Assembly: GCA_020059465.1 (NCBI GenBank)
Contig: JAGVBZ010000043.1
Coordinates: 1 to 64,000 of the forward strand
Reading direction: 5' to 3'
Origin: Brevinematales bacterium
GTDB lineage: Bacteria > Spirochaetota > Brevinematia > Brevinematales > GWF1-51-8
DNA length: 64,000 nucleotides
Made by a program: the position numbers and the translations under genes
Shown: positions 33,041 through 44,500 of the stretch, piece by piece
How the letters are laid out: every line of letters begins with the position of its first letter
Numbering within the stretch: position 1 is the stretch's first letter
Notes under the pieces: generated by a model
Seen by the model: the letters and a program-made list of their open reading frames with translations, nothing else
Told to the model about the DNA's origin: nothing
Databases searched by the model: none

Positions 33041-34243
33041 ATGTTTGTAAAATATGCTTTCAGAAATGTATTACGGAATAAGAAACGTTCCTTTCTGACT
33101 ACATTGGCGATATTTTTCGCGGCATTTATCGTAATGGTTTCGCAGGGAATGATTTCCGGGATGCTGGATTATTTCGTCAAGAATTTTGTCAACTTCCAGA
33201 CCGGAAACGTCAGGATAACGACAGAGGAGTTTATCAAACGGGAACGGTTTATGCCTGTGGACAGTCTGGTTTACGGGTCGGAGGAACTGATCCGGAAAAT
33301 CTACGAAATCGAAGGTGTTGATCATGTAAACGAACGCATCCGTTTCGGGTTACTCTTAAGCTATCATGACAATACGGTCGAATCGCTCGGAATGGGCATT
33401 AATCTCCTTACCAACGAGTTTAAGCTCGGTGAAAAACTGGTCGAGGGTAGGCTGGAAGACTCCGGAATGTACATCGGAGTAGGACTGGCGAAGAAGCTGG
33501 GTGTCGGGATGAACGAAGAGATACTGATGGCGACCAAGACCTCAGAGGGCGGGCTGAATGCTATCAAACTCCCGGTTAAGGGCATTTTTAAGACCACTAT
33601 CGATATGTTCGACGCCAACGTGTTCTTTCTAAGCTCCGAGGACGCGAAACGTCTGCTGAAAGTATTCGGTGCGACCACGGAAATTTATGTGTTCACCAAG
33701 AAGACTGATATGACCGAGAAGGTTCAGGACGAGATAAAGAAGATACTCCCGCCCGGTGTTGTGGCTTTAAATTATAAGGAAACCATCGGCCCGCTTTATT
33801 CCCTGCTGGAACAGATGCGAATTATTTTCGTGTTTGCCGAAGCGATCATCCTTTTCCTCGCATCGTTTGTGATCATCAATACCATGATGATGGCTATTTT
33901 CGAGCGAATGCAGGAGATCGGTACCCTAAAAGCGATGGGAATGACTCAACGCGACCTTTTCAATAATTTTACATTGGAAGGCGCATATATGGGACTGATC
34001 GGCGGTATCCTCGGGACAGTTGTCGGCTTTATCGCAATTACTGTTATCGGAGCGGTGGGGCTGGATATGGGCGATGTTTATAAAGGAATGGAATTCCCTA
34101 TAGAAAGCGTACTCCGTGTCGAAACGAAGGGGACGGACTTTCTTATCTCTTTGATGGTCTCAATAATCATACCGCCTCTTGCGGCGATGATTCCCGCGCG
34201 TTTTGCGGGGAGACTGACCCCCGCCGAGGCGTTACGTAAATAA
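33041..34243 (+). CDS. FtsX-type ABC permease, LolC/E-like (3, divergent)
   Basis: A 400-residue permease with the same four-helix FtsX plan (N-terminal helix about 17-37; C-terminal helices from about 265) and motif GTLKAMGMT, but much less similar to the two before. It ends ...RLTPAEALRK, typical of the family. It may replace one partner under some conditions or belong to a second complex. It is the last gene; a bidirectional terminator follows at once. Confidence 0.88.
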   Translation: MFVKYAFRNVLRNKKRSFLTTLAIFFAAFIVMVSQGMISGMLDYFVKNFVNFQTGNVRITTEEFIKRERFMPVDSLVYGSEELIRKIYEIEGVDHVNERIRFGLLLSYHDNTVESLGMGINLLTNEFKLGEKLVEGRLEDSGMYIGVGLAKKLGVGMNEEILMATKTSEGGLNAIKLPVKGIFKTTIDMFDANVFFLSSEDAKRLLKVFGATTEIYVFTKKTDMTEKVQDEIKKILPPGVVALNYKETIGPLYSLLEQMRIIFVFAEAIILFLASFVIINTMMMAIFERMQEIGTLKAMGMTQRDLFNNFTLEGAYMGLIGGILGTVVGFIAITVIGAVGLDMGDVYKGMEFPIESVLRVETKGTDFLISLMVSIIIPPLAAMIPARFAGRLTPAEALRK

Positions 34244-34258
34244 CCCCTGATATATCCC

Positions 34259-34294
34259 AATTAACGGCATGTCCATACGGACATGCCGTTAATT
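34259..34294. terminator. bidirectional intrinsic terminator
   Basis: A perfect 16-bp stem, AATTAACGGCATGTCC / GGACATGCCGTTAATT, with ATAC loop and flanking A/T runs on both sides. It separates the converging export operon and the miaB operon; its last base is also the first base of the miaB stop. Confidence 0.9.
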
Positions 34295-35598
34295 TATATT
34301 ATTTCTCCCTTCATTCCCATACCCGATGCTCCGGTGATCATCACCCGGACAATCGTTCCGATCAAAGTTTCCTCGCCCGGAACGAATATCTGTATATTAT
34401 TATGCGTTCTGCCGGAAAGGATATGACGGCTTTTTTTACTGACCGATTCTATCAGCGCGGTATGGATTTCTCCGGTGTATGGTGTGAGAAGTTCGCGGCC
34501 GATAGTCTTCTGACGGGGGATGAGCCGGGCAAGCCGTTCCAGTTTAACTTTCTCCGGTACTTGGTCTGGAAGCTTCTCGGCCGCAGTACCGGGGCGGGTA
34601 CTATATCGGTACATATATGCGTCCTGGAAACGGACTTCCTCGACAATTCGCATCGTCGCCTCGAAATCCTCGTCTGTCTCGCCGGGGAATCCGACCAGTA
34701 TATCGGTCGACAGCGCGATACCTGGGATTTCCTTAGCCCATCCGATTTTCTCCATATAGTCGGCGGCGGTATATTTACGGTTCATCGCCGCGAGGATGCG
34801 GTCGCTTCCCGATTGGAACGGCAGGTGCAGGAACGGCATAATCGACGGGTGTTCCGACATCGTACGCGCGAGTTCTTTCGAGAAATCCTTGGGGTGCGAG
34901 GTGAGGAATGTAATACGCGGGATTCCGCTTTCGGCGGCGATTTTCGCGAGCAGTTCCGGGAAACGCATATTTCCGTCACGGTATGAATTCACGTTCTGGC
35001 CGAGCAGGCAGATATCCAGTACGCCCTGTGATGCGAGCTTTGCGATATTATCCATGATCTCCCCGGCGGGACGGTGTACCTCGTGTCCGCGGACATACGG
35101 GACGATGCAGTACGAACAGTAATTATCGCACCCGTGCGCGATCGGGACGAACGCCTTGAACGGGAACTGCTCCTCCGGGGACGCTTCGAGGAAGTCGAAT
35201 GTATCCCAGTCGAGGTGCTCTTCTTTTATCGTGATGCCCGAAGCGAGCCGGTTGAGATACGGGATGATCTGTTCTTTGTGATAGGTGCCCCAGACGAGTC
35301 CGACTATATCCGGGAATTGCGCGCGCAGTTCCTTTCCGCTATGGAGGGACATGCATCCCATGATGACGGAACGGATTTTCGTGCCGTTCTGCTGGTTCAG
35401 CCCGCGGTAGAAACCCAGCCTCCCGATGATACGCTGTTCGGCGGTCTTTCGGACGCTGCATGTATTGATGATGACGATATCCGCGCGGGCGGGGTCAGTT
35501 TCCTCGGCATGTCCCGACGCGATCAGGAGTGTACGGAGCGAGTCCGCCTCGGCCGCGTTCATCTGGCACCCGTAGTTCTCTATGAAAAAACGCGCCAT
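34294..35598 (-). CDS. miaB: tRNA-2-methylthio-N6-dimethylallyladenosine synthase
   Basis: MiaB adds the methylthio group to A37 of tRNAs that read UNN codons. The 434-residue protein has the UPF0004 domain with Cys11, Cys47 and Cys82 for one 4Fe-4S cluster, the radical SAM motif Cys157-x3-Cys161-x2-Cys164 (HGCDNYCSYC), and a TRAM domain at the C-terminus. ATG at 35598 is chosen because it gives the standard N-terminus (MARFFIENYGCQMN); it follows the stop of the TPR gene by 1 nt. Confidence 0.94.
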   Translation of the reverse strand: MARFFIENYGCQMNAAEADSLRTLLIASGHAEETDPARADIVIINTCSVRKTAEQRIIGRLGFYRGLNQQNGTKIRSVIMGCMSLHSGKELRAQFPDIVGLVWGTYHKEQIIPYLNRLASGITIKEEHLDWDTFDFLEASPEEQFPFKAFVPIAHGCDNYCSYCIVPYVRGHEVHRPAGEIMDNIAKLASQGVLDICLLGQNVNSYRDGNMRFPELLAKIAAESGIPRITFLTSHPKDFSKELARTMSEHPSIMPFLHLPFQSGSDRILAAMNRKYTAADYMEKIGWAKEIPGIALSTDILVGFPGETDEDFEATMRIVEEVRFQDAYMYRYSTRPGTAAEKLPDQVPEKVKLERLARLIPRQKTIGRELLTPYTGEIHTALIESVSKKSRHILSGRTHNNIQIFVPGEETLIGTIVRVMITGASGMGMKGEII

Positions 35599-35599
35599 A

Positions 35600-36850
35600 T
35601 TACTGTTTCCCGATAGGAGCGACATGATCCCCGATGATGACCACACGGTTATCCATCTGGATACCCGCGATAGTCCCGTAGACCGCGACCTTGTCCTTAT
35701 TGCGGATATCGAGCCATCCCGGAATTGTCACAAGCGCGATACCGTCGACAACCCCCTCGTCTACGAAATTGATCAGGAGATCGAACGCGGTCTCGTCATG
35801 TCCCTTATGCTGGAGGTTCGCCACAGTCCCGTTCCACTTGACATACACGTCCTTATAGATCAGCGGGCGCTTCACGACTTCCCGGCAGTCGGGGATATAC
35901 CCGAGGCTGTCGGGATTGGGGTCGGGAATAAAACTCTGAAGGATGATGACATGCTCCTTGACCTGCTCGTGCGCGTTGGAATTGAGGATCTCGTTGATCG
36001 TGATGACGGCTTTATTCCGCTCTTTATTCTCGAGGTAATACTTGACCATATTGAATTTCTGCTCGACCTCTGCCGCGCTGAGAAGGATTTTATAGTTTTC
36101 GCGTTCGGCGACCAGTTTCTCGATATCCTTGATGGTGACCTGGCTGAACGATACCCCGCTGCGTTCCATCCGGTAGGCTTCGAGAATGTTTACTATAGTG
36201 GGTGCAAGGAAATAAAGTAAGATACCGGCCAGCCCCGCAACCAGACCGATAATGATGTAGCGAATGACCGGTTTGCGGATAAATTCCCCGGCCTTCTCCA
36301 TAAACTCGCGGAGAGGGGGCTGATCGGGCAGATTGATGAATAGAAACGTATAGGCTTTGCCCATCTTGAGGAATAACGCGGGGTTCTCCGCAGCGCGTAC
36401 CCGTTCGAGATTCCGTTTGAGCTTGTCGTTTTCCTCGTCGAGATACACCGCGTCTAAAAGATAGGTGATGCCCGTTTCATTTCGTCCGTTGATGAGCTCC
36501 AGATAAGCAAGGGCGTTCAGGGTCTCAGGATCGTTCCGGTTTTGTTTGAACGCCGACTGAAGGTAACCGGCCGCATCCTCAAGCCGTCCGGTCTCTATCA
36601 GGCTGATGCCGAGGAGTTTGAGCGCCATGATGTGGTATTCATATTCCTCTACAAACGGGATAAGCAGGTTCACGGCCTCGACATATTTCTGATTCCGGTA
36701 ATTCGATACCGCGCGGTAAAACACTTCCTGAGGGGAAAGTTTCTTTTGGGGTTTCGGTTTTTTGAGCGGGGGGGTATGAAGTTTAGGCTTTTCAGGTTCA
36801 TTTTCCAGTAATGACTCTGTAGTATAATCGTCTTCTAAATCGATATCCAT
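35600..36850 (-). CDS. TPR membrane protein of unknown role
   Basis: The 416-residue protein starts with a charged and Pro/Lys-rich segment, followed by TPR units (about 50-160: YRNQKYVEAVNLLIPFVEEY, ALKLLGISLIETGRLEDAAGYLQ in part). A single membrane helix lies at about 215-240 (YIIIGLVAGLAGILLYFLAP). A C-terminal beta-rich part (about 320-416) resembles an OB-fold or SH3-like domain: VKWNGTVANLQHKG and DKVAVYGTIAGIQ. ATG 36850 follows a GGGAGTGGGG site; the frame is open much further upstream but crosses the promoter. Function unknown; coupled to miaB. Confidence 0.75.
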   Translation of the reverse strand: MDIDLEDDYTTESLLENEPEKPKLHTPPLKKPKPQKKLSPQEVFYRAVSNYRNQKYVEAVNLLIPFVEEYEYHIMALKLLGISLIETGRLEDAAGYLQSAFKQNRNDPETLNALAYLELINGRNETGITYLLDAVYLDEENDKLKRNLERVRAAENPALFLKMGKAYTFLFINLPDQPPLREFMEKAGEFIRKPVIRYIIIGLVAGLAGILLYFLAPTIVNILEAYRMERSGVSFSQVTIKDIEKLVAERENYKILLSAAEVEQKFNMVKYYLENKERNKAVITINEILNSNAHEQVKEHVIILQSFIPDPNPDSLGYIPDCREVVKRPLIYKDVYVKWNGTVANLQHKGHDETAFDLLINFVDEGVVDGIALVTIPGWLDIRNKDKVAVYGTIAGIQMDNRVVIIGDHVAPIGKQ

Positions 36851-36881
36851 TTTCCCCACTCCCGGAAAATACTCCGGTATA

Positions 36882-36909
36882 ATTATAGTAGAAAATGAAA
36901 AAAATGCAA
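36882..36909 (-). promoter_or_regulatory. promoter for the TPR-miaB operon
   Basis: On the minus strand: TTGCAT (36909-36904), 16 bp, perfect TATAAT (36887-36882), 31 bp before the ATG at 36850. Confidence 0.7.
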
Positions 36910-36994
36910 CTACTATGCACTCATTGTTATCCCGCTTTCGAGGAGGATAATTCCGATTCCGGCTGGGAATAGCGCGCACACAGTACGAAAAATA

Positions 36995-37023
36995 ATGACA
37001 TTTCATTTCAGTAGTTGTATAAT
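36995..37023 (+). promoter_or_regulatory. promoter for ispG
   Basis: ATGACA (36995-37000), 17 bp, perfect TATAAT (37018-37023), 40 bp before ispG. It is divergent from the promoter at 36882. Confidence 0.7.
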
Positions 37024-37063
37024 CATACGACTGGTGTAAAGAAATACTATCATCGAGGGTACT

Positions 37064-38113
37064 ATGCGCGAACGGAGAAAATCGCTATCGGTAAAAATCG
37101 GAAAGGTCGAGATCGGGGGAGAAGCGCCGATATCGATTCAATCGATGACAACGACACCTACTACGGATATCGCGGCTACGCTTGCCGAGATCAGGACGCT
37201 GGCTGAGGCGGGATGCGATATCGTCCGTCTGGGTATACCCGACGAGGCGTCCGCGCGCGCGGTCAAGAAACTCAAATCGGAAGGCTGCCCGCTTCCCGTA
37301 GTGGCGGATATCCATTTCGATTATAAGCTTGCATTGATCTCGGTGGATTCCGGCGCGGACGGCCTGAGGATCAATCCCGGCAACCTGAAAAAACCCGAGC
37401 ATGTCAAGGATATTGTCGCGGCATGCAAGGGTAGAAGGATACCGATCCGCATCGGTGTTAACGCCGGTTCGCTCGATAAAACCCGTTATCCCAAACCCAC
37501 CGCCGAGGCTATGGTTCAATCCGCCCTCGAACATATAGGATACCTCGAAAAGGAAGATTTTTACGATATCAAGGTTTCCCTGAAATCGCATGATGTGGTA
37601 ACAATGATCGAAGCGAACCGCATGTTTATCAAACTCAGGAATTACCCGCTTCACCTCGGAGTGACCGAAGCGGGATATTTCACTCAGGCGGCTGTCAAGA
37701 ATTCCATCGGGATCGGGGCACTGCTTCATGAGGGTATCGGCGATACGATTCGCGTGTCGATCACCGGGGATCCGGTAAGGGAGGTGGAGATTGCGAGGAT
37801 GATCCTGCGTTCGCTCGGCCTGAGAATGGAGGGGGTAGAAATAGTGGCATGCCCCACCTGCGCCCGGAAAGAATTCGATGTCGAGGGAGTGGTCGAGGAG
37901 TTTGTGAAGCGTACGAACGGCATACGGAAGTATGTGAAGGTCGCGATCATGGGGTGCGTGGTAAACGGCCCCGGCGAGGCCTCGGACGCGGATTTCGGGG
38001 TCGCGGTCGGGAAGGGCGGCGCGGTCTTATTCCAGCACGGCGAGGTAGTAAAAAAATTCCCGTCCGATAAAATTCTGGATGTGCTGCTTGAGGAAATCGA
38101 TACATACCGTTAG
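37064..38113 (+). CDS. ispG: 4-hydroxy-3-methylbut-2-en-1-yl diphosphate synthase
   Basis: IspG (GcpE) opens the cyclodiphosphate ring in the penultimate MEP-pathway step. The 349-residue protein has the TIM-barrel start (SIQSMTTTPT) and the 4Fe-4S cysteines Cys263, Cys266 (CPTC) and Cys298, with Glu305 in GCVVNGPGE. This is the short, two-domain bacterial form. The start is ATG behind GAGGGTACT. The organism therefore makes isoprenoids through the MEP route. Confidence 0.95.
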   Translation: MRERRKSLSVKIGKVEIGGEAPISIQSMTTTPTTDIAATLAEIRTLAEAGCDIVRLGIPDEASARAVKKLKSEGCPLPVVADIHFDYKLALISVDSGADGLRINPGNLKKPEHVKDIVAACKGRRIPIRIGVNAGSLDKTRYPKPTAEAMVQSALEHIGYLEKEDFYDIKVSLKSHDVVTMIEANRMFIKLRNYPLHLGVTEAGYFTQAAVKNSIGIGALLHEGIGDTIRVSITGDPVREVEIARMILRSLGLRMEGVEIVACPTCARKEFDVEGVVEEFVKRTNGIRKYVKVAIMGCVVNGPGEASDADFGVAVGKGGAVLFQHGEVVKKFPSDKILDVLLEEIDTYR

Positions 38114-38201
38114 TTCAATATCTCTTCATATATTTCACTTTTAATGTAAAAATTCCGATGAAATGAGTGGAATCTAATATTTTTTCTCCTCCCTAAGGGG
38201 G

Positions 38202-38278
38202 TGTGTAATTATTACACGCCTGTGTATTAGTTATACAAAGTGATATTTAGCATACTGTGAAATATATTTATACAGTAT
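38202..38278 (+). promoter_or_regulatory. tandem palindromes upstream of the sigma-54 promoter
   Basis: Two sites of the form TGTGTA-N5-TAYACR lie at 38202-38218 and 38221-38237, centres 19 bp apart; the first contains the perfect palindrome GTGTAATTATTACAC. A third, ATACTGT-N13-ACAGTAT, is at 38252-38278. They end about 25-100 bp before the -24 element, as expected for enhancer-binding-protein sites. Confidence 0.6.
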
Positions 38279-38300
38279 ATACAGTTATAAACAGAAAATA

Positions 38301-38317
38301 TTGGCACGATAATTGCG
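38301..38317 (+). promoter_or_regulatory. sigma-54 (-24/-12) promoter for the giant surface protein operon
   Basis: TTGGCACG-ATAA-TTGC at 38301-38316 fits the sigma-54 consensus TTGGCACG-N4-TTGCW at every defined base but the last (G at 38317). GG and GC are 10 bp apart as required. No competing sigma-70 box of equal quality is near. Start of transcription is expected near 38327. Confidence 0.85.
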
Positions 38318-38326
38318 AGAATATAT

Positions 38327-38507
38327 TGATATATCAGGGGATGAGGCCGGGAGGGATTCCGGCCAGAGTAAATCTTGAGAAGTCCTTCGGATAACAAATT
38401 CCTTTCTTCCGGAGGTTGAACATCCCCCCGAAAGACGAGTTAAATGTGTTTTGAAGGACTTTTCAAGAAAATTAAAAATTTTCAGTCGTATTATAAGAGG
38501 AGGAGAT
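38327..38507 (+). promoter_or_regulatory. structured 5' leader of the giant surface protein operon
   Basis: About 180 nt with three nested elements: a GGCCGG/CCGGCC hairpin (38345-38364); a 15-bp long-range stem, CTTGAGAAGTCCTTC (38374-38388) with GAAGGACTTTTCAAG (38453-38467); and, inside it, TCTTCCGGAGG with CCCCCCGAAAGA. The ribosome site GAGGAGGAG (38497-38505) is outside the stem. I recognise no known riboswitch. The rest of the gap 38114-38200 shows no feature. Confidence 0.55.
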
Positions 38508-41500
38508 ATGAAGGTGATCAAGGGTCTGGGGTTTTTGGCGTTATTTCTCTCCATTTTTTATAACGGGGGTTATGCATATTTCTACGAAGACTTGTTTTCG
38601 GCTTCTCCCGGTAAGTGGCAATTAAAGTATGAATACAGCCGTTCGCTCGGATACGGACTGGTGGGCGACGGAGAAACTGTAGCGATAAATGCAGGCGCAA
38701 GCGGCGAGCTTCGCTTTACAGGCAACGGCTACACCGCCGGATTTGCCAATGAACTTTACGGGTTCCAGGCGAAGCTGACGAACCTCGGGCCGAATTCCGG
38801 TTATTCCGCTTCGGTACATAAACCTTTCGGTTTTGAAATTACCCGTACTTATGCATGGCTCGATCCTCATAACGATACATCCAACCCTGAATCGGGGCGT
38901 ATGAAATGCGATATGATTCTTTGGCTGGTAAAAAACCAGATGACTGACGCTATACATTTTGACGATTTCCTGACCATCGTCGAATTCAGCCGGCCCCAGC
39001 TCGGTACGAACGACGGTATGCCCTCCGAACCCGATGTTCAGCCGCGTTCCTTCTGGATTCCCAACGAGTCGGGTACGAAGGAAATCAAGTTCGATTTCGT
39101 GAACGCAGTCGATCCTACAGGAAAAAAAGGCGGAAATAATCTCCTCGACGTCATGGAATGGGGATATGACGATTATTGGGGAAAGAATACATATAACGCT
39201 GGCGGTACGGCGAATGCAAATAATCTGAACAACGCCGATATCCGTTTCAGGTTGACGACGGACGGGGAATACGCATATTTTTATGTCAACCCCGCTCCCG
39301 CGGGAAACCCCACTCAAGTTTGGAACAAGTACAACGGGGTTGCCGCGACCTATACGAACACCTACTATCTGGTTGCTAAGCTTCCTATTTCGTTTACCAA
39401 TCTGATTATTCCGATGATCGGGGTCGGGAATAACCGCCCGGATTCCGAACAGGAAGCCGCTTATTTCGACGACTTCCGTATCCGTTCTATCTGCTCATCC
39501 ATTACCTCTTATGTATCTCCCGCCACAGCGGCGGCCGGAGCATCGATACCGCTGAAACTGATCATTACCCCTAATTTCGCAGCCACCGGATACGCCTCGA
39601 CCGACTACGCGGGTATCCATGAGCTTTATGTTCAGCTTCCTGCCGGCTCCGCTTACACTAACTGGGCGAATTATACCAATAAACTTCAGATATTCTGGAC
39701 TACAAACGGCGGAGTCTATCAGACGTTTACTAAACAGCTTGGCAATGTGAACCCGTCGGTGCTGAACGGCGCGAGTATCTCGATAGTCAGCAATAACCTG
39801 CTCCGTATCCGTTTCGATGCTGTCGGAAGCTCTTCCGCCGACTGCCGTGTTTTCCATCCCACTATCCTTAACGGGCTGAGTATCAACACGTTGAATCCCG
39901 AGATCATGCTCGTGATCTCGAACTTTACTACCCCCACGCAGGCGGATTCCGTCGGTAAAACCTTCGTAGTATACGCGAATAACGAGAAATATGCGGATAC
40001 GACGTGGGCTAAAAACGCTACGACCGGCAAAATGAAATCGTACCAGAAGAGCGGAGACGGACTGTTATTCAAGACTGTGAACTCGCCTCTCGGCGTCGCT
40101 TATCTCCGCCCCGGGCAGATTTACGAGGGATCGGCGGGGACATTTTATTACGATGTCAAAGCGCTGAATACCAATAATAATGCGAATATAACTTCAATAC
40201 AGATAAAGGTTCCCGCGGGATTTACAGTCAACCCGGCAAGCATCGACAGTGAACGTCTCGCGGGCAGTACCGGATTGTCGCTCATTTCCAACGGTACTAT
40301 CATTAAGGTCGATTATACTTCCGAGGGAATAAAACTGGTCGCCGGAACCGGTATCGACACAATCAAATTCAATACCACCACTACCACCAATGTACCCGCG
40401 AATACGAATATGGTTGTGGTGAAATTCCCGTCTTATTCCTACTCGACCGTGCAGGGCGTTAGCTTCGTGACGAATAATACCAATCTGGCATACCCGTCAC
40501 AGCAGCTTATAGTGCGGAAGAAACCGCCTGACGCGCAGGCGTATATGCAGAACGGTGTCCCGATTACCGGGCTTCCAAAGAATTATATTAAGAATACCGC
40601 TATCAGTAATGCATATAAATATGTAGTAGCGAATAAGGGATTGACGGGTAATAACCTCCTCAAGCTCCTTATCCGTATCGATACGAAAATTACCAATATA
40701 AAATCGGTAGCGAGCGGGCTTCCGGCAACCATAAGCTCTTTCTCATCGAATACTTATATCTATATCAAAATCGACTATAAGGCACAGAATACCAATATTC
40801 TGAACGGCGGCGGCGACGTTATCACGTTCTATGGATACGACACCGTCCGCTCACTGACCAATTTAATACTGATGGCGAATTTCCCCGCATGGGCGGATAA
40901 CGGAAACGGCGAAGGGTGGGTGAGTGTCGCTGAGCATTCCGATACCTACAAGACTTACTACTATACGCCTCCCGCGATCGCTATCGCAAAGATCAACGCG
41001 CCGGGCGGCGAACTGACAAACGATTTAGTCTCGCACCATATTTTCAATGACAGAGTCACTGCGACAAATATTCAGATTACTATTCAGAACAGCGGTGAAC
41101 TTGGAAACAATATCTATGACGCGCTGATCTATTGTCCCCCGCAGTTAACGAATATATTCGGGATTGCGGCATTCCATCCTATTACGAAGGTTTCCAACGC
41201 GATATGTACAAAGTATCTTACAAACGGCGGGACGAACGTAATTCGTGTACAGTATACGAATATCCTTAAAGCCGCGACGAACCAGATAGGCGATTCCAGT
41301 ATTGTCAGCTTTATGGCATGGGATAATGTAAACAGTTCAAATAATTATTCCTTCCTGATACAGGTCAGGAATACGACCAATTACGCGAAGGCAAAGCCTT
41401 ACGCTGAAGATTCCCGGCAGCTGACACTGAACTTTATATATTCCAAACCGGCAGCGGATTCCTATATTACCGTACCGTTAGGGTATATCAACTCGGCGTC

Positions 41501-44500
41501 GGACGGTACTAATGTTGTTTATACCATCCGGAATCTGGGACGGGTCAGCAATATTATTCAAACAGTCTATATTCATATCCCAACGAATTATATACAAAAT
41601 GTTACGGGTATAGTTAGTTCGCTCGGCGGAGTTCCTGTTTTCTCTGGGGATAAAATCACCCTTACATATTCCGGGAACATGTTTGCGGGCGGGTTGAGCG
41701 ATAATGTATCATTCTTCCTGAACGATAAGGTGGACGCGGGTACTGCGCATATCGATATAAAAGCGAGTGTCCAAAATCAGAGGATGTGGAGCAATACGGT
41801 CAAAGTTACGCCTACCAAAACGCAGACAGTCGATATTATTCCGCCTCCGACATGGTATTCCTATACGTTAGCCCCGTTTGTCATCTATCGGGCCGATTTG
41901 GGTCAGACGAAAACCAATGTGCTGTGCATCAGCGTCAGCAACAGGGGTGTGGGAAGCAACCTTCTCGACCGCGTATGGTTCCAGATCCCGGCGCAGTTCA
42001 TAGGTAAGGTTCTGCTCATCAGTAACGCTCAGTTGAACGGAACGAGTGTTTCCAAACCTGCTGCGATAAAAATTTCCAATGATTATATCCGTGTCGATTA
42101 TGATGTAGATGGGCAGTATGTTAACGCCGGTACGGTCGATAAGACCTATATTTGGCTTTTAGTCAATACTACCAACGTATTCAATACAACGTGGAATATG
42201 CTCGCGGCGAATAACTCTACGAATGCGGACGGAAGCCATAATATGACCAACGGCGGATTGACTCTTTCTCTTGGCGGGCTTACAGGAAGTAAAATCCTTT
42301 CGCAAGCCGATACTCCCCATGGGTATATCACACCTACTGAGATTCTCACTCCGGCTATAAAAAATAACTTCTCATATTATCTCAAGAACGGCGATTACCT
42401 CACCGGTAGAAATATATTCGGTGTGAAAATTGCAATGGTTACCCCGTTTACATTAATCTCGAACTGTTCCGGCGGCGATTCCTACAGTACTTATTACTCG
42501 AACAACTCCGCCGTAGTAGAAGTCGGTTACTCGACGGGTATCGCTCCCAATAATGCGGTCCTGATTAACTTTACCGCGTACGATAACTGGGAAAGCGGTC
42601 CGAACAATGTCGCTACTGAGATATATGTCAACTATAAGGACGGTACGGGATGGCATCCCACTAAAACGAAAACCGGCGCGTATTCCAAGAGTATCACGTT
42701 TAATAACCCGATAGCCAGCGGGTTGGCGTATATCGAACCGAATACGGTTTCGCAGGATTTCCCGACGAATTCCTTCAAGATTCACATAAAAAATAGCGGC
42801 GAAGTGGATAACAACATCCTGATGATGGCGGTAGCGATTCCTCCCGCTATTACGAATCTCACGTCCATCTCCTCTCTTGTCAAAGGCGGGACATGCTACT
42901 ACAAACCCGGTTTATTACTGGTATACTATACCAACGGCGTACAACGCATGAACAGCGCGGAGACCGATGTCGTGCAGTTTATCGGCGCCGATAATATCAC
43001 CAATACCGAAGTGGCGCAGGCATGGACTGTATATGTCGATAACACAACGAATACAAATATTCTGTTAATGCAGACAGCGGTTGCGTTGGGCGGAAAAAGT
43101 CTCGCGCTGAATATTGTTAAGCCCGATTATAATCCGTTTATTTATATCACCGCGAGCAATTCGATTTCGCAGTTCGACCTGAACACGGTTTATTCGACAT
43201 TTACTACAAATTTCTTCTATTTTGAAATATGGAACCAGAGCGGGACGGGAAACCGTATCACTTTTGCGAAAATAAAAATCCCGGGTATCGGCACTGTGCT
43301 GAATACAAACTGGGTATCAGTTACCAGCATGAATAAGACTATTCCGGCTGCAGTAGTATCGAACGGGTATATCTGGCTGAATTATACGTCCGATAAGATA
43401 TTCCCCGGACAGTACGATAAGGTGCTGATAAAAATTCGGGATACGGTTCTTCATTCCGAAACATCGATCAACTGGAGCGCGGATGTGGCGTTCGACTCCA
43501 CGTTTAACCAGTATAAGCCCGCATCCCAGATGGCCGGAAAGTCGCTCACAATAAATTACAAGATGCCTCAGCCTTCCGTGTCGGTAACTAAGACCCCCGG
43601 AGAAATTTACCTGAACCGCCCGAATCTCGCAATCTCCTATAACATCAGTAATACAGGGAACGGCTCCAACGATTTAAATGAGGTGAAGATATTCCTTCCG
43701 AGTATTTTCCGCACGGGCTTCAGCGCATCCAAGGTATCGAATTCTGTTGCGACTAATATCACTTACAGCGCGGGAACCGGGTTGATTACTCTGTTCTATA
43801 ATAATCTTTCGCCGAAATCGGTGGACAAGATTTTCCTGTATGTTACGAATACTGCGTCTACTTATCAGTGGGTTACCATTGAATCGTCGGCAAAGAACTA
43901 TATCAATACGAATTTTACCTCCGGGAATAAAGACCTGCTGGTATCGTCAATTCCTTCGTTCAGCGTTTCGCCTAACGATCTGGATACGACCATCGATCAG
44001 CAGGATTTCGCGTTTACGGTCAATAACAGCGTGACAGCCGCGTCGCTGCATATCCAGAAACTTGTGCTTCAATTCCCTACGCAGTTTACCAATTTCTCGA
44101 TTGTAGGCAGCGGGATTGCGATGTCCAATTATGGAACGATTACCAGCCTGACATTGGACTACCAGGCTATGGGAGAGTCGATTAATGTCAGCGACCAGGA
44201 TACGATTATTATCCGTCTGTATGACAAATATGAAATCGGGAATCTGACCAATCTGTTTAAAGTCTGGGCCGACAACGGTCAGGGATATTACCCGTTGAGC
44301 GTCAGTTCCGGGAAATCGGCAAACGTATTCTTTATAATGCCGGAGGTTTTCGCCAGAACATTATCAACTCCGGATTATATCGAATTAGGAAAGATTTCCA
44401 ACAGCATGACGATTACTTTGGATAATCTGGGAAGCGGGTCCGATAGGATCAGTTTTGCAAGAATTAAGCTGCCTAGCGGAATGGGAAGTATTGCCAATAT

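Noticed and set aside
38327-38507. A cyclic-di-GMP or other known riboswitch in the leader
   Set aside because: The GEMM core and other conserved elements I know are absent; kept only as an unassigned folded leader.
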